Shown: in pieces, positions 9,138 through 17,854 of the stretch
Position numbering within the stretch: the first letter of the stretch is position 1
Layout of the letters: every line of letters starts with the position of its first letter
Assembly (NCBI GenBank): GCA_934772045.1
Contig: CAKVMH010000004.1
Coordinates: 12,302-76,301, forward strand
Direction of reading: 5' to 3'
Length of the DNA stretch: 64,000 nucleotides
Source: an uncultured Clostridia bacterium
GTDB lineage: Bacteria > Bacillota > Clostridia > Christensenellales > UBA1242
Position numbers and translations under genes: made by a program
Notes under the pieces: model-generated
Seen by the model: the letters and a program-made list of their open reading frames with translations, nothing else
What the model was told of the DNA's origin: nothing
The model's database searches: none

Positions 9138-9953
9138 TTAAGCAATTTTCTGCTTATTTTTTTTGTTTTTACACTTTTTCTTTTTACTTTCAAATTCCAT
9201 TCTGCCCAATTCGTTGCAACGGGCAAGCAATTTTTGCGCAATCTCATCACGTGTTGCGCCATCTTTTGTTAGTTCACTATATTTAACAGGCGCGTCAAAA
9301 ATGTAAACTTTTTCCTTAATTTTAAAAAAAGAAACATAAATCGGCACATCAATACCTTTTGCTTTACAAACATCAGCGAAAGACAAAAACCCTTTATAAA
9401 ACCCTTCAAGTTGGGGTAGATAACCTTTGTCAGACTTTTCAGGGAAAATCACGACATTGTCACCATCTTGAATAGCTTTCAAACTTTCTTTCAATGTTTG
9501 GCGGAACCTTGCATCGTGAAAGGTGGAAATTAAATTAAGCCCTTTATAATATAAATTTGTAAGCGGGCTAGCAATTAAACAAAACATTCTGGCAAGAAAT
9601 AAATTCCAATGCTTTTTTTCATGGTAGTAAACTTTAGTTTGATATGCATAAAGTTTTCTAAGCCCTGAATTCATCTCGCCTGTTCCCCAAAAACGGATAG
9701 GAAAATCGCAATACATTTCAAGTGATAGTGGGGCATCGGTGCCTTCATGGTTACTTATTATAATTGCTCCTTTCGTGGGCTTTTCACCTAAAAACACAAA
9801 TTCGGGGCGTTTATAACGGCAAACCATAAGCTTTTTCATAAACCTAAACCAAGCTTTTCGTTTCTGTTTAAATTTTTTTGATTTTTTTTGTTTTTTATTG
9901 TTGTTTGGCTCAACTTCAATATTTAATTTATTTTCTTTTTCTTCTGTTTCCAT
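9138..9953 (-). CDS. PlsC-family lysophospholipid acyltransferase-like protein
   Basis: 271 residues. The core resembles glycerolipid acyltransferases: IIISNHEGTDAP for the catalytic block and VVIFPEKSDKGYLPQLEG for the phosphate-binding block, then VPIYVSFFK. The catalytic motif reads His-x3-Asp rather than the family's usual His-x4-Asp, so activity is uncertain. Both termini are very lysine-rich. The gene is the divergent partner of a plus-strand group holding two more PlsC-like genes and two GT8 glycosyltransferases, which points to envelope lipid or glycolipid synthesis. No Shine-Dalgarno precedes the ATG; TATGATAAT lies just upstream, so a leaderless start is possible but weakly supported. 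Confidence 0.7.
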   Translation of the reverse strand: METEEKENKLNIEVEPNNNKKQKKSKKFKQKRKAWFRFMKKLMVCRYKRPEFVFLGEKPTKGAIIISNHEGTDAPLSLEMYCDFPIRFWGTGEMNSGLRKLYAYQTKVYYHEKKHWNLFLARMFCLIASPLTNLYYKGLNLISTFHDARFRQTLKESLKAIQDGDNVVIFPEKSDKGYLPQLEGFYKGFLSFADVCKAKGIDVPIYVSFFKIKEKVYIFDAPVKYSELTKDGATRDEIAQKLLARCNELGRMEFESKKKKCKNKKNKQKIA

Positions 9954-10299
9954 ATATGAATATTATCATAAATGACCAATATTTAAAAACAATTTTCGTC
10001 AAAAATCTACATTTGGTGTTTTTCCGAATAATTTTTAAGCGGTAATCCATTTTAGAGTTTAAAATTAAATAAAAAGATAAAATTATATATAAGTTGCACT
10101 TAAATTTCACATTGTAGCAGAAAATTCTATTCACAATAGAGTTTTAGAATTGACTTTCCAAGTACGTGAGAGAAAAATACAAACTCTCATGTGCGAAAAT
10201 AAATTATCTAATTTTAGTAACCTAAGTTTAGAGCAAAATTTGGCAATTCTCTTGCAAAAATGAATAAACAAATATTAATATTACAACACTGGAGGACGC
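9954..10299. other. Divergent intergenic region with a leader hairpin
   Basis: No gene is seen. An imperfect inverted repeat at 10162-10194 pairs GTACGTGAGAG with CTCTCATGTGC (11 pairs including two G-U) around an 11-base loop. It sits about 105 bases before the plsC-like gene at 10300 and has no T tract, so it looks like a leader structure rather than a terminator. TTGACT at 10150-10155 just upstream has no clear -10 partner. Confidence 0.45.
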
Positions 10300-11112
10300 A
10301 TGAAGGAACAACAAGTTATTTATTTCAGTGATGAATTAAATGATGATTTTGCTGAAACGAAAGACGATATTAAACCGCTTAGTGATAAGTTTGTTTATTT
10401 CAGTACAAATCCGTTTTGGCAAATTAAACATTTTTTTTGGAATAAAATTGTTGCTTACCCAGTTGCCTACTTGCATGCCAAATGCAGGTTTAAGTGGAAA
10501 GTTAAAAATAAAAAACTTTTCAAAAAAGTTAAAAAGACAGGCTACTTTATTTATGGCAACCACACTCAGCAGTTCTTCGACGCGGCTATGCCCAAAATCC
10601 TTGCAAACCATGAAGCATATGTCATGGTTAACCAAGTAAACTTAAATTTAAAAGGTTTAGGTTGGTTGGTCAAGCGTTTAGGTGCATTGCCAGTGCCAAC
10701 TAATGTACACGAAACTAAAAGGTTTGTTTCGGCAGTTGACAAATTGATGGAAAAACACAAATCAATATTAATTTACCCAGAAGCACACATTTGGCCATAC
10801 TACACAAAAATTCGCCCATTTGTTTCCACTTCGTTTAGGTATCCAGTGAAGTACAATGTTCCTGCATTTTGTTTTACTAACACATATCACAAACGAAAAA
10901 ATGGTAAAGTGCAAATCACGACCTATGTGGACGGTCCATTTTATCCAAACACTGAATTGCCAACAAAAGAAAGGACACAAGCCTTGCGTGACCAAATTTA
11001 CGAAACAATGGTTGAACGCAGTAAACTGAGTGATTATGAATTTGTGAAGTACATTAAAAAAGATACAAAGATAGAAAACTCAAATGAAAAAAATACAACA
11101 CATAATTGTTAA
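10300..11112 (+). CDS. PlsC-family acyltransferase-like protein
   Basis: 270 residues. A basic, aromatic region (about 40-80) precedes FIYGNHTQQFFDAAMP, the position of the acyltransferase catalytic block. Here the spacing is His-x5-Asp, again not the canonical His-x4-Asp. ILIYPEAHIWPYYTKIRPF fits the conserved phosphate-binding block, and YPVKYNVPAFCFTNTYHK the last conserved strand. The start has a strong GGAGG five bases upstream. It opens a same-strand run with two GT8 glycosyltransferases and another PlsC-like gene. The substrate is unknown; a glycolipid or teichoic-acid-like precursor is an inference from context. Confidence 0.72.
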   Translation: MKEQQVIYFSDELNDDFAETKDDIKPLSDKFVYFSTNPFWQIKHFFWNKIVAYPVAYLHAKCRFKWKVKNKKLFKKVKKTGYFIYGNHTQQFFDAAMPKILANHEAYVMVNQVNLNLKGLGWLVKRLGALPVPTNVHETKRFVSAVDKLMEKHKSILIYPEAHIWPYYTKIRPFVSTSFRYPVKYNVPAFCFTNTYHKRKNGKVQITTYVDGPFYPNTELPTKERTQALRDQIYETMVERSKLSDYEFVKYIKKDTKIENSNEKNTTHNC

Positions 11113-11199
11113 ATTGGTGCATTAAGAACAGTTTAACATTTGTTAATTAATGTGTGTGCACACAAAATTATTAGTTAAATTTATAAAAGGAGTACACGA

Positions 11200-12066
11200 A
11201 TGATTAATGTTTTATTTTCAGGCAATTCAAAAGTGTTCGATGGTGCGTTGACCACTATGCTTTCAATATTCATGCGCACAACAACAAAAGAGCCATTTAA
11301 ATTTTACATTTACACAATGGACATAACAAGGATAAAACCTGAATATACAGCAATTGATGATAAAATGGTTCAATTTTTGGACAAGGTTGCCAAAAGTTAC
11401 AATGAAGAAAACAGTGTTGTAAAAATTGATGTAGGCGACTTATATAAGCAAGAGTTTGAAAACAGCCCAAATGAACAGTGCTATTGCTCACCTTACACAT
11501 TGCTTCGCTTATTTGCGGATCTTATCCCAGATGTGCCAGATAAATTGCTTTACCTTGATATTGACATTATGTTTAACCGTGACATTACATTACTTTATAA
11601 TCAAGACATTGAAGGATACGAGTACGCAGCGGCGCAAGATCATTATGGGAAATTCACAATAAACCCAAGGTATATTAATGCAGGCGTTTTGCTTCTTAAT
11701 ATGCCAGAAATTAAAAAGACAGGCTTATTTGCCAAAGCACGTAATTTGATTAAAACCAAGAAGATGTTATTCGCCGACCAAGATGCAATTTGGCGTTCAA
11801 CAACAAAATTTAAAACTTTGCCACAAAAGTTTAACGACCAAAAGTTTTGCCATAAATCAACAGTTGTAAGGCATTTCAGCAAAAGGCTGTTTTGGACGCC
11901 TTACCCACACACTGCGAACATCAAACAATGGCATGTAAGCAAGGTACACAAAGTGTTCCATTACTATCAATTTGACGACATTTTATATGAATACATTTAC
12001 TTAAAAAAGTGTTATGAAAATAGTTTAAAAAATTTAAAAGGGGAAATAAAAAATGAACAAAAATAA
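11200..12066 (+). CDS. Glycosyltransferase family 8 protein
   Basis: 288 residues. The GT8 hallmark is LLYLDIDIMF, whose DxD binds the metal and the nucleotide-sugar phosphates. It is followed by YINAGVLLLNMPEIKK, ADQDAI, and VVRHFSKR in the C-terminal part, where the family has a metal-binding histidine. GT8 enzymes are retaining transferases using UDP-glucose or UDP-galactose, often in surface polysaccharide or LPS assembly. AAAAGGAG precedes the ATG. Its last 14 bases overlap the next gene, so the two are co-translated. No membrane segment. Confidence 0.88.
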   Translation: MINVLFSGNSKVFDGALTTMLSIFMRTTTKEPFKFYIYTMDITRIKPEYTAIDDKMVQFLDKVAKSYNEENSVVKIDVGDLYKQEFENSPNEQCYCSPYTLLRLFADLIPDVPDKLLYLDIDIMFNRDITLLYNQDIEGYEYAAAQDHYGKFTINPRYINAGVLLLNMPEIKKTGLFAKARNLIKTKKMLFADQDAIWRSTTKFKTLPQKFNDQKFCHKSTVVRHFSKRLFWTPYPHTANIKQWHVSKVHKVFHYYQFDDILYEYIYLKKCYENSLKNLKGEIKNEQK

Positions 12067-13153
12067 AAAAGACAACATCATACCAATTATCTTCACATGT
12101 GATGATAAATACATTCCATTTTTGGCAGTGTCGCTAGAATCTTTGGAAACAAATGCTTCACGCCAATACAAATATGATATTAAAATTTTGCATTCAAACA
12201 ATGTCAGCGAAGAAAACCAAAATATTATACGCAACAAGTACAACAACAAAATTTTTAAAATCAGTTTTGAAGACATTTCATCATATGTCGAACTTATTGC
12301 AAGCAAATTACACACACGCGACTATTACTCAAAAGCAACATATTATAGGCTTTTCATTCCAAACCTATACAAACATTATGACAAGGTTTTATATTTGGAC
12401 AGCGATATTGTTGTCCAAGGCGATATTTCAGAACTTTACAACACAGATTTAGGCAACAATTTTGTTGGCGCAATCCCTGATGAATTTGTACAATGCACAC
12501 CTCTTGCATGGGATTATGTTGAAAAGCACGTTCCACTAGGCAAAGGTAATCATACAAAATATTTCAATGCTGGCATTTTGCTTATGAATTGCAAACGCTT
12601 GCGTGAAATTGACTTTGAAGGTAAATTTATTGATTTACTAGGCAAAGTTAAATTCCAAGTTGCACAAGACCAAGACTATCTAAACTGCATTTGCCGTGGT
12701 AAGGTTAGGTTAATTAATTCAGTTTGGAACAAACAACCTTTCCCGTCAGCGACAATCAAAGAAAAGGATATTAAAATTTTCCACTATAACTTAGATTTGA
12801 AACCTTGGAAAAAAGACGGCATTTTGTACGAAGATTATTTTTGGAATTATGCAAAATCAAGCGGTTATTTAAAAGATATTGCACAAATGAAAGCAAATGT
12901 AACAGAAGAATCTATTAAGTTAGCAGAAGAACAAACTAAAAACCTTTGTGAAAACATTGTCGCACAAGCAAACGATATTGTGGACAATGCAAGGATAAAG
13001 AAAATTGTTGACGAAATATTTAAAGATAAAGGTTCTCCATTAGTTAAAAATACAGTGGTTGCATGTGATGTGGAAGAATTGGAAAATGCAGACATATTCG
13101 CAGGGCTTGAATTAAGTTCAGTGCCAACCAAGCCACAAGGGCAGAATGGTTAA
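12053..13153 (+). CDS. Glycosyltransferase family 8 protein
   Basis: 366 residues, a second GT8 enzyme related to but clearly different from its neighbour. It starts IIPIIFTCDDKYIPFLAVSLESL and has VLYLDSDIVVQGDI (DxD), YFNAGILLMNC, DQDYLNC and IKIFHYNLDLKPW with the C-terminal histidine. A roughly 85-residue C-terminal extension (from about 280) is charged and helical and has no known domain. The start overlaps the end of the previous GT8 gene, with GGGGAA as ribosome binding site. Adjacent different GT8 genes usually add successive sugars; the acceptor is unknown. Confidence 0.9.
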   Translation: MNKNKKDNIIPIIFTCDDKYIPFLAVSLESLETNASRQYKYDIKILHSNNVSEENQNIIRNKYNNKIFKISFEDISSYVELIASKLHTRDYYSKATYYRLFIPNLYKHYDKVLYLDSDIVVQGDISELYNTDLGNNFVGAIPDEFVQCTPLAWDYVEKHVPLGKGNHTKYFNAGILLMNCKRLREIDFEGKFIDLLGKVKFQVAQDQDYLNCICRGKVRLINSVWNKQPFPSATIKEKDIKIFHYNLDLKPWKKDGILYEDYFWNYAKSSGYLKDIAQMKANVTEESIKLAEEQTKNLCENIVAQANDIVDNARIKKIVDEIFKDKGSPLVKNTVVACDVEELENADIFAGLELSSVPTKPQGQNG

Positions 13154-13222
13154 TAAAAACTGTTAGTGTAAATTAACAACGATTTTGCAAGGTAAAAAAT
13201 TCTTCAATTTTAAGGAGTAACA

Positions 13223-14077
13223 ATGGAAGAAATCAAAAAAGCACAAGATAGGTTAGAAGTTTTAAAGAAAATTGAAGAACTGGAAACAAAAGGCATATTC
13301 GATGTCGATGTTGAGGTCGACCCACCAACAATCGAACTTAAACCTAATGAAATTGATTATAAGCATAAAAAGCTATCAGATAAAATCAAAAGGTTTTTCA
13401 CATACAAAATAGCTGGCAAAATGCTAAAAAAATTAAAAAATGACGGTATGTTTAGGCTTAATGAGATTGAAGGTCTTGAAAATATGCGCTCAGTTAAAAC
13501 TGGGGCAATCGTCACCTGCAACCATTTTGGTGTGATTGACAGTTTTATTATGGACCAAACTTTCAGGCAAGCAAAATTAAAGCATAAACGCATGTATAAA
13601 GTGATACGCGAAGGAAATTACACAAACCCGCCAAGGGGCTTTGAACCTATATTTAAATATTGCGACACTTTACCTTTAAGCCAAAATAAGGACACAATGA
13701 AAAAGTTTTTACGTGCCACTAATGAACTTTTACAAGAAGGCAATTTTGTGCTTGTCTACCCAGAAGAAAGTATGTGGTGGAATTACCGCAAGCCTAAGCC
13801 ATTAAAAACAGGGGCATTCCGCTTTGCTGTTAAAAATAATGTGCCAGTCATTCCTTGTTTTGTCACAATGGAAGATAGCGACCAAATTGGCGCAGATGGT
13901 TTCCCTGTTCAAATACACACCATGCACATTCTTAAACCTATATATCTTGATAAAGGTCTAAACGACAAACAAAACATTGAAAATATGAAACAGCAAAACT
14001 ATGACATGTGGAAGGCGTTATATGAAAAAGTTTATAACAAACCTTTAACATATTTGTGCGATAAAAACGCCAAATAA
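13223..14077 (+). CDS. PlsC-family lysophospholipid acyltransferase
   Basis: 284 residues. This is the one acyltransferase of the three with a canonical motif: VTCNHFGVIDSF gives His-x4-Asp. It also has LVYPEESMWWNYRKPKPLKTG for the second block and NVPVIPCFVTME for the last. The N-terminal 60 residues are charged and helical. TTAAGGAG lies upstream of the ATG. Its place as last gene of the GT8 group supports a shared envelope pathway. The terminal stretch MWKALYEKVYNKPL recalls other PlsC proteins of Clostridia. Confidence 0.82.
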   Translation: MEEIKKAQDRLEVLKKIEELETKGIFDVDVEVDPPTIELKPNEIDYKHKKLSDKIKRFFTYKIAGKMLKKLKNDGMFRLNEIEGLENMRSVKTGAIVTCNHFGVIDSFIMDQTFRQAKLKHKRMYKVIREGNYTNPPRGFEPIFKYCDTLPLSQNKDTMKKFLRATNELLQEGNFVLVYPEESMWWNYRKPKPLKTGAFRFAVKNNVPVIPCFVTMEDSDQIGADGFPVQIHTMHILKPIYLDKGLNDKQNIENMKQQNYDMWKALYEKVYNKPLTYLCDKNAK

Positions 14078-14249
14078 ATGAAAAATAAATAAAATGTGTT
14101 TTATAACACTATAACAATATAAAAACTAATACCAAGACAACACATGTTCTTAACTACATAATCGTTTTCTATTAACGCAAAATAAAAACACGATTGAAGT
14201 ATTTAATAACTAGTTAAATAAATATTTAAAAGGTTACATAAACTAAAAT

Positions 14250-14555
14250 ATGTTAAAACTTATTAAATTTTCAATCGTTTTCAGCATGATTTTTAACCCC
14301 TTATCAGTCGTGGTTTCAGTGTTAACCACTGTTTTTTGGGGTACACCGATTATATTTTTGATTCTAACATGTATTTATGCAACTGTAATAAGTTGGTCGG
14401 TGGGCATTTTTGCTTTGAAAAAGTTGAACACAGCAAAAACGAAAAAAGAATTAAAGCCTATGGCAATTTTAACTTTGCTTGGAAACAATCCTTTGGCAGG
14501 CGTTTTAATGCTTGTAATTAAAGATAAGGATTTAGTAGGTCAACAGGTTTTATAA
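14250..14555 (+). CDS. Small membrane protein, unknown function
   Basis: 101 residues with two hydrophobic segments (about 6-28 and 30-52) joined by a short turn (TVFWGTP), and possibly a third near the end (NPLAGVLMLVI). The region between is lysine-rich (KKLNTAKTKKELK), so positive-inside topology puts it in the cytoplasm. The only ribosome-binding candidate, AAAAGG, is about 16 bases upstream, so initiation looks weak. It lies just before the Rrf2 gene, which has its own promoter. The 14078-14249 gap before it holds nothing recognisable. Confidence 0.55.
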   Translation: MLKLIKFSIVFSMIFNPLSVVVSVLTTVFWGTPIIFLILTCIYATVISWSVGIFALKKLNTAKTKKELKPMAILTLLGNNPLAGVLMLVIKDKDLVGQQVL

Positions 14556-14572
14556 AAAATTATGTTTAACTG

Positions 14573-14623
14573 TTGACAAATAAAAAATGTAGGTATATAA
14601 TTAATTCATACCGTTTTGGTAGG
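14573..14623 (+). promoter_or_regulatory. rrf2 promoter and candidate Rrf2 operator
   Basis: TTGACA (14573-14578), 17-base spacer, TATAAT (14596-14601) is a consensus promoter. Six bases after it begins CATACC-N6-GTAGG (14607-14623), overlapping the expected transcription start. The same arrangement recurs before nifS, so this is a strong candidate for an autoregulatory Rrf2 site. It contains the half-palindrome TACC-N5-GGTA. Confidence 0.75.
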
Positions 14624-14637
14624 TAAAGGTGTATTAA

Positions 14638-15042
14638 ATGAAAATTTCATCAAAAGGAAGATATGCAGTTAGGGTTATGGCAGAGATTGCAAAACACCCA
14701 AATCAATATGTTTCAGTTGCGGAGTTGAGTGAAAAACAAAACATAACAACAAAGTACCTTGAAAAGATTATTGCAATGCTAGTAAAGGTGAAACTAGTTG
14801 AAAGTGTGCGTGGTTCAAAGGGTGGGTATCAACTTAAAATTTCACCGGAGAAAATAACAGTTGCACAAATTTTAAACGCCACCAATGATTTACCTTGTTT
14901 GGCACCTTGTTTAAAAAAGGGTAGTGTGTGCCAAATGCAAAACAAATGCGACAGCGTGGGTTGTTGGGAAAAACTTAATGCCATGATTGTAAACTATTTA
15001 GATGGAATTACACTTAAAAATTTAATAGACAAAAAATTGTAA
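14638..15042 (+). CDS. Rrf2-family regulator, IscR-like
   Basis: 134 residues, the usual Rrf2 length. The winged-helix opens MKISSKGRYAVRVMAEIA and continues with SVAELSEKQNITTKYLEKI (recognition helix) and SVRGSKGGYQL (wing). The C-terminal part has the cysteine-rich region where IscR-type members bind an iron-sulfur cluster: C at PCLAPC, SVC, NKC and GC. It is followed by nifS and iscU, the usual target genes, so it probably senses Fe-S status and represses them and itself. A cysteine-sensing CymR-like role is less likely because CymR lacks these cysteines. Confidence 0.88.
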   Translation: MKISSKGRYAVRVMAEIAKHPNQYVSVAELSEKQNITTKYLEKIIAMLVKVKLVESVRGSKGGYQLKISPEKITVAQILNATNDLPCLAPCLKKGSVCQMQNKCDSVGCWEKLNAMIVNYLDGITLKNLIDKKL

Positions 15043-15114
15043 CAAATTTTGTTTAACAACAAACTGTATTAGCAGGTGTTAGCAAAAATCAAGTTTATGT
15101 TAAAATAAGTTTGT

Positions 15115-15166
15115 AAAAAACGCGCCCAAAAGGCTGTCGTGTTGACAGTTTAAAAAGGCGTTTTTA
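15115..15166 (+). terminator. Terminator-like hairpin after rrf2, overlapping the nifS promoter
   Basis: AAAAACGC (15115-15122) pairs with GCGTTTTT (15158-15165) and encloses a second stem CTGTC/GACAG. The T run favours termination of the rrf2 transcript. The inner stem supplies the TTGACA of the nifS promoter, so terminator and promoter are interleaved. Confidence 0.6.
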
Positions 15167-15196
15167 AAATTTTAAAAATCATACCAAATTAGTAGG
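15142..15196 (+). promoter_or_regulatory. nifS promoter and second copy of the candidate Rrf2 operator
   Basis: TTGACA (15142-15147), 17-base spacer and TAAAAT (15165-15170) form the promoter. CATACC-N6-GTAGG occurs at 15180-15196, downstream of the -10 just as before rrf2. The N6 differs (AAATTA here, GTTTTG there) while the flanks are identical, which is what a binding site rather than a chance duplication would show. Confidence 0.75.
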
Positions 15197-15217
15197 AATA
15201 CAAGTAAAAGGAAAAAT

Positions 15218-16420
15218 ATGCAAAATAAACAAAAAACGATTTATTTAGATAACGCTGGCACAACAATTGTAAGGTCAGAAGTGAAACTTGCAATGTTGCC
15301 TTATTTTGATGAGATTTATGGCAACGCAAGCAGTTTACATTCATTAGGGCAAATTGCAAAAGAACATTTGCAGTCTGCAAGGCAAACAATGGCAAGATGT
15401 TTAAATGCTGACACTGATGAAATTTATTTTACATCTGGTGGCAGTGAAAGTGACAATTGGGCAATTGAAACAGCATGCAAATATGGCAAATTGACAGGGA
15501 AAAATCAAATCATTACATCGGCATTTGAACATCATGCAATTTTGCATACCTTAGAAGAAAAACAAAAGCAAGGCTTTGAAATTGTGTATTTGCCGGTATA
15601 CGAAAACGGCATTATTCATATTGACGACCTTAAAAAAGCGATAACCGACAAAACTTGTTTAGTAACCATCATGTTTGCAAACAATGAAATTGGCACAATT
15701 CAACCAATAAAAGAAATCGGTGCAATTTGCCGTGAAAAACATGTCATCTTTCACACCGACGCAGTGCAAGCAGTTGGACATTTGTCAATTGATGTAAAAG
15801 ATATGAATATCGATATGTTGAGCCTGTCTGGGCACAAATTTCATGGGCCAAAAGGTGTAGGTGCATTGTATTGCAAAAAAGGCACGCCTTTATTCAGTTT
15901 TATTCATGGTGGTGCACAGGAATGTAATCGTCGTGCAGGCACAGAGAACCTTGTAGGTGTTGTTGGCATGAGTGTTGCGCTTGATTTGGCATGTAAGGAA
16001 ATGCAACAAACTGCTGAGCATGAAATTAAACTTCGCAATAAATTATTCGACGCGTTAACTAAAATTCCACATTCGAAAATCAATGGCGATTTAGTAAATC
16101 GTTTGCCAAACAATTTTAATATGTCATTTGAGGGTATAGAAGGCGAAAGTTTATTGTTACTGCTTGACGATAAAGGTATTTGTGCGTCGAGCGGTTCAGC
16201 GTGCACATCAGGTTCGTTAGACCCTAGCCATGTGTTGTTGGCAATAGGTCTGCCACATGAAATTGCGCATGGTAGTTTGCGTTTAACATTAAGTAAATAC
16301 ACGACAGCGCAAGAGATAGACACAACAATTAAAGCTGTGCCAAAGATTGTTGAATATTTACGAAAAATCAGCCCAGTGTGGGACAAACTTAAAAAAGGAG
16401 AGATTAAACATGTTATATAG
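15218..16420 (+). CDS. nifS: Cysteine desulfurase (NifS/IscS class)
   Basis: PLP enzyme that takes sulfur from cysteine for Fe-S cluster assembly. 400 residues. It opens YLDNAGTTI and has TSGGSESDNWAI, HTDAVQAVGH, the PLP lysine in SLSGHKFHGPKG, and the mobile-loop catalytic cysteine in SSGSACTSGS. The RRAGTENLVG motif is also present. AAAAGG precedes the ATG. Its last 11 bases overlap the iscU start, so both are made together. The upstream operator ties it to the Rrf2 regulator. Confidence 0.95.
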   Translation: MQNKQKTIYLDNAGTTIVRSEVKLAMLPYFDEIYGNASSLHSLGQIAKEHLQSARQTMARCLNADTDEIYFTSGGSESDNWAIETACKYGKLTGKNQIITSAFEHHAILHTLEEKQKQGFEIVYLPVYENGIIHIDDLKKAITDKTCLVTIMFANNEIGTIQPIKEIGAICREKHVIFHTDAVQAVGHLSIDVKDMNIDMLSLSGHKFHGPKGVGALYCKKGTPLFSFIHGGAQECNRRAGTENLVGVVGMSVALDLACKEMQQTAEHEIKLRNKLFDALTKIPHSKINGDLVNRLPNNFNMSFEGIEGESLLLLLDDKGICASSGSACTSGSLDPSHVLLAIGLPHEIAHGSLRLTLSKYTTAQEIDTTIKAVPKIVEYLRKISPVWDKLKKGEIKHVI

Positions 16421-16844
16421 TGAAAAAGTAATGGACCATTTTCGCAATCCTAGAAATGTTGGTGAAATGGAAAATCCAGACGGAGTAGGCGAAGTTGGCA
16501 ATGCAAAATGCGGTGATATTATGCGCATGTATATAAAGGTTAAGGATAGTATAATAACCGATGTCAAATTTATGACTTTTGGGTGTGGCAGTGCAATTGC
16601 AACAAGTTCAATGGCAACCGAACTTATAAAAGGAAAACCTATTGACCAAGCATTGGAACTTACAAACCAAGCGGTTGTTGAAGCATTAGACGGTTTGCCA
16701 ACACACAAAATTCACTGCTCTGTGTTGGCAGAAGAGGCAATTAAATCTGCCATTAAAGACTATTACGACAAACACAATATCGTATACGACCGAGCCAAAT
16801 TTTGCAAAAAAGGTGCATGTTGCTGCGATGTTGATAAAGATTAA
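16410..16844 (+). CDS. iscU: Fe-S cluster scaffold protein IscU/NifU
   Basis: Scaffold on which NifS-delivered sulfur and iron are assembled. The 144-residue product starts MLYSEKVMDHFRNPRN, as IscU proteins do, so the start at 16410 (GGAGAG upstream) is chosen over a 21-codon longer frame that would run inside nifS. The three cluster cysteines are in NAKCGDIM, FGCGSAIA and IHCSVLAEEA. A short C-terminal tail with CKKGACCCD adds four more cysteines, similar to tails of clostridial NifU-like proteins. The gene ends the rrf2-nifS-iscU group; a terminator follows. Confidence 0.95.
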   Translation: MLYSEKVMDHFRNPRNVGEMENPDGVGEVGNAKCGDIMRMYIKVKDSIITDVKFMTFGCGSAIATSSMATELIKGKPIDQALELTNQAVVEALDGLPTHKIHCSVLAEEAIKSAIKDYYDKHNIVYDRAKFCKKGACCCDVDKD

Positions 16845-16988
16845 AAATGAAAAAATTTAAAAAAAATATATAAAAACATCTATTATTTTAGTGAATTTTA
16901 ACGCAAAATTGAGATTTTTTATTATTTTTTCATTAATTGCAGTATTTAATATTTAAAATTTTGGGTATTCACACTCTCAAAAAAACAG

Positions 16989-17029
16989 AGGACAAATGTT
17001 TTGACTTGTCCTAATTTTTTTGTTAAAAT
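16989..17029 (+). terminator. Terminator of nifS-iscU overlapping the next promoter
   Basis: AGGACAA (16989-16995) pairs with TTGTCCT (17006-17012), followed by AATTTTTTT. The 3' arm overlaps a promoter TTGACT (17001-17006), 17-base spacer, TAAAAT (17024-17029) that faces the ywaF-like gene. The A/T-rich 16845-16988 before it shows nothing else. Confidence 0.75.
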
Positions 17030-17062
17030 CAAATTAATACATAAGAAAAGGAAAAATTTATT

Positions 17063-17827
17063 ATGATGACTATTGGTGGCACAGCCCATATTTTAATGGT
17101 GTTGGCTTCTATTGTTGTTGTAGTGGTTTTGATGCTTATAATATCTCATATAAGTTATAAGTGGCAATGTGTAATGATTTATTCTGCTGTTATTGTTTGC
17201 ATGATAGGGATAATGTTTTTGCATTTGACACACTATGGCAAAAGCCTTGACTTTAAAAATTTCTTTGTTCAAATGTTTCAGGTTTGCAACTTCAACTTTA
17301 TTTTGCTTCCGCTTTGCCTAATCAAGAAAAATGAATTGGCAAGACAATATTTATTTTATTTCTCAATGCCTTGTGCACTTTCAACATTTGTAACTTATGT
17401 ATCTGATGTTGAAAATTCAATGTGGTATTCAGTGGTAACACTTAACTTCTGGATTGATCATTTGCTTGTTGTGCTTGTTCCTCTTTTAATGATTGCAGCG
17501 CGTTGGATGAAGCCTCAGAAAAAATATGTTCTTTGGGTTTGCCTTTGCGTTTTAGCATATTTTGGTGTGTGCTTTCTTGCTAATTATGCATTAAATGGCT
17601 TTAACATAAGCGGACCGCATAATCATTCATATACAATGGGACCTGACGGAATCATGGTTCTTGTCCCGCTTTTTAAACTTATACCAATCCCTTTTATATA
17701 TCTGTTTCCAATGCTACCAGTCTGCGGAATTTTGTTCTATCTTGTTGCGTTGTGCTTCACAAAATATAAAACACTAGATATTTATACCCATTCAGCCCAA
17801 ACCGATTCAAAAAATTGTTTGAAATAA
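17063..17827 (+). CDS. YwaF-like integral membrane protein
   Basis: 254 residues with about seven hydrophobic segments. Segments resembling the YwaF (TMEM164-like) family are QVCNFNFILLPLCLI, MPCALSTFVTYVSDVE, and LNFWIDHLLVVLVPLLMIA. No enzymatic function is established for bacterial YwaF proteins that I can cite. AGAAAAGG precedes the ATG (a second ATG follows immediately). A longer paralogue with the same core follows 27 bases downstream, so the two are probably one transcript. Assignment rests on motif resemblance. Confidence 0.65.
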   Translation: MMTIGGTAHILMVLASIVVVVVLMLIISHISYKWQCVMIYSAVIVCMIGIMFLHLTHYGKSLDFKNFFVQMFQVCNFNFILLPLCLIKKNELARQYLFYFSMPCALSTFVTYVSDVENSMWYSVVTLNFWIDHLLVVLVPLLMIAARWMKPQKKYVLWVCLCVLAYFGVCFLANYALNGFNISGPHNHSYTMGPDGIMVLVPLFKLIPIPFIYLFPMLPVCGILFYLVALCFTKYKTLDIYTHSAQTDSKNCLK

Positions 17828-17854
17828 TATCATGAAAAAAACAAAGGAAAAAAT

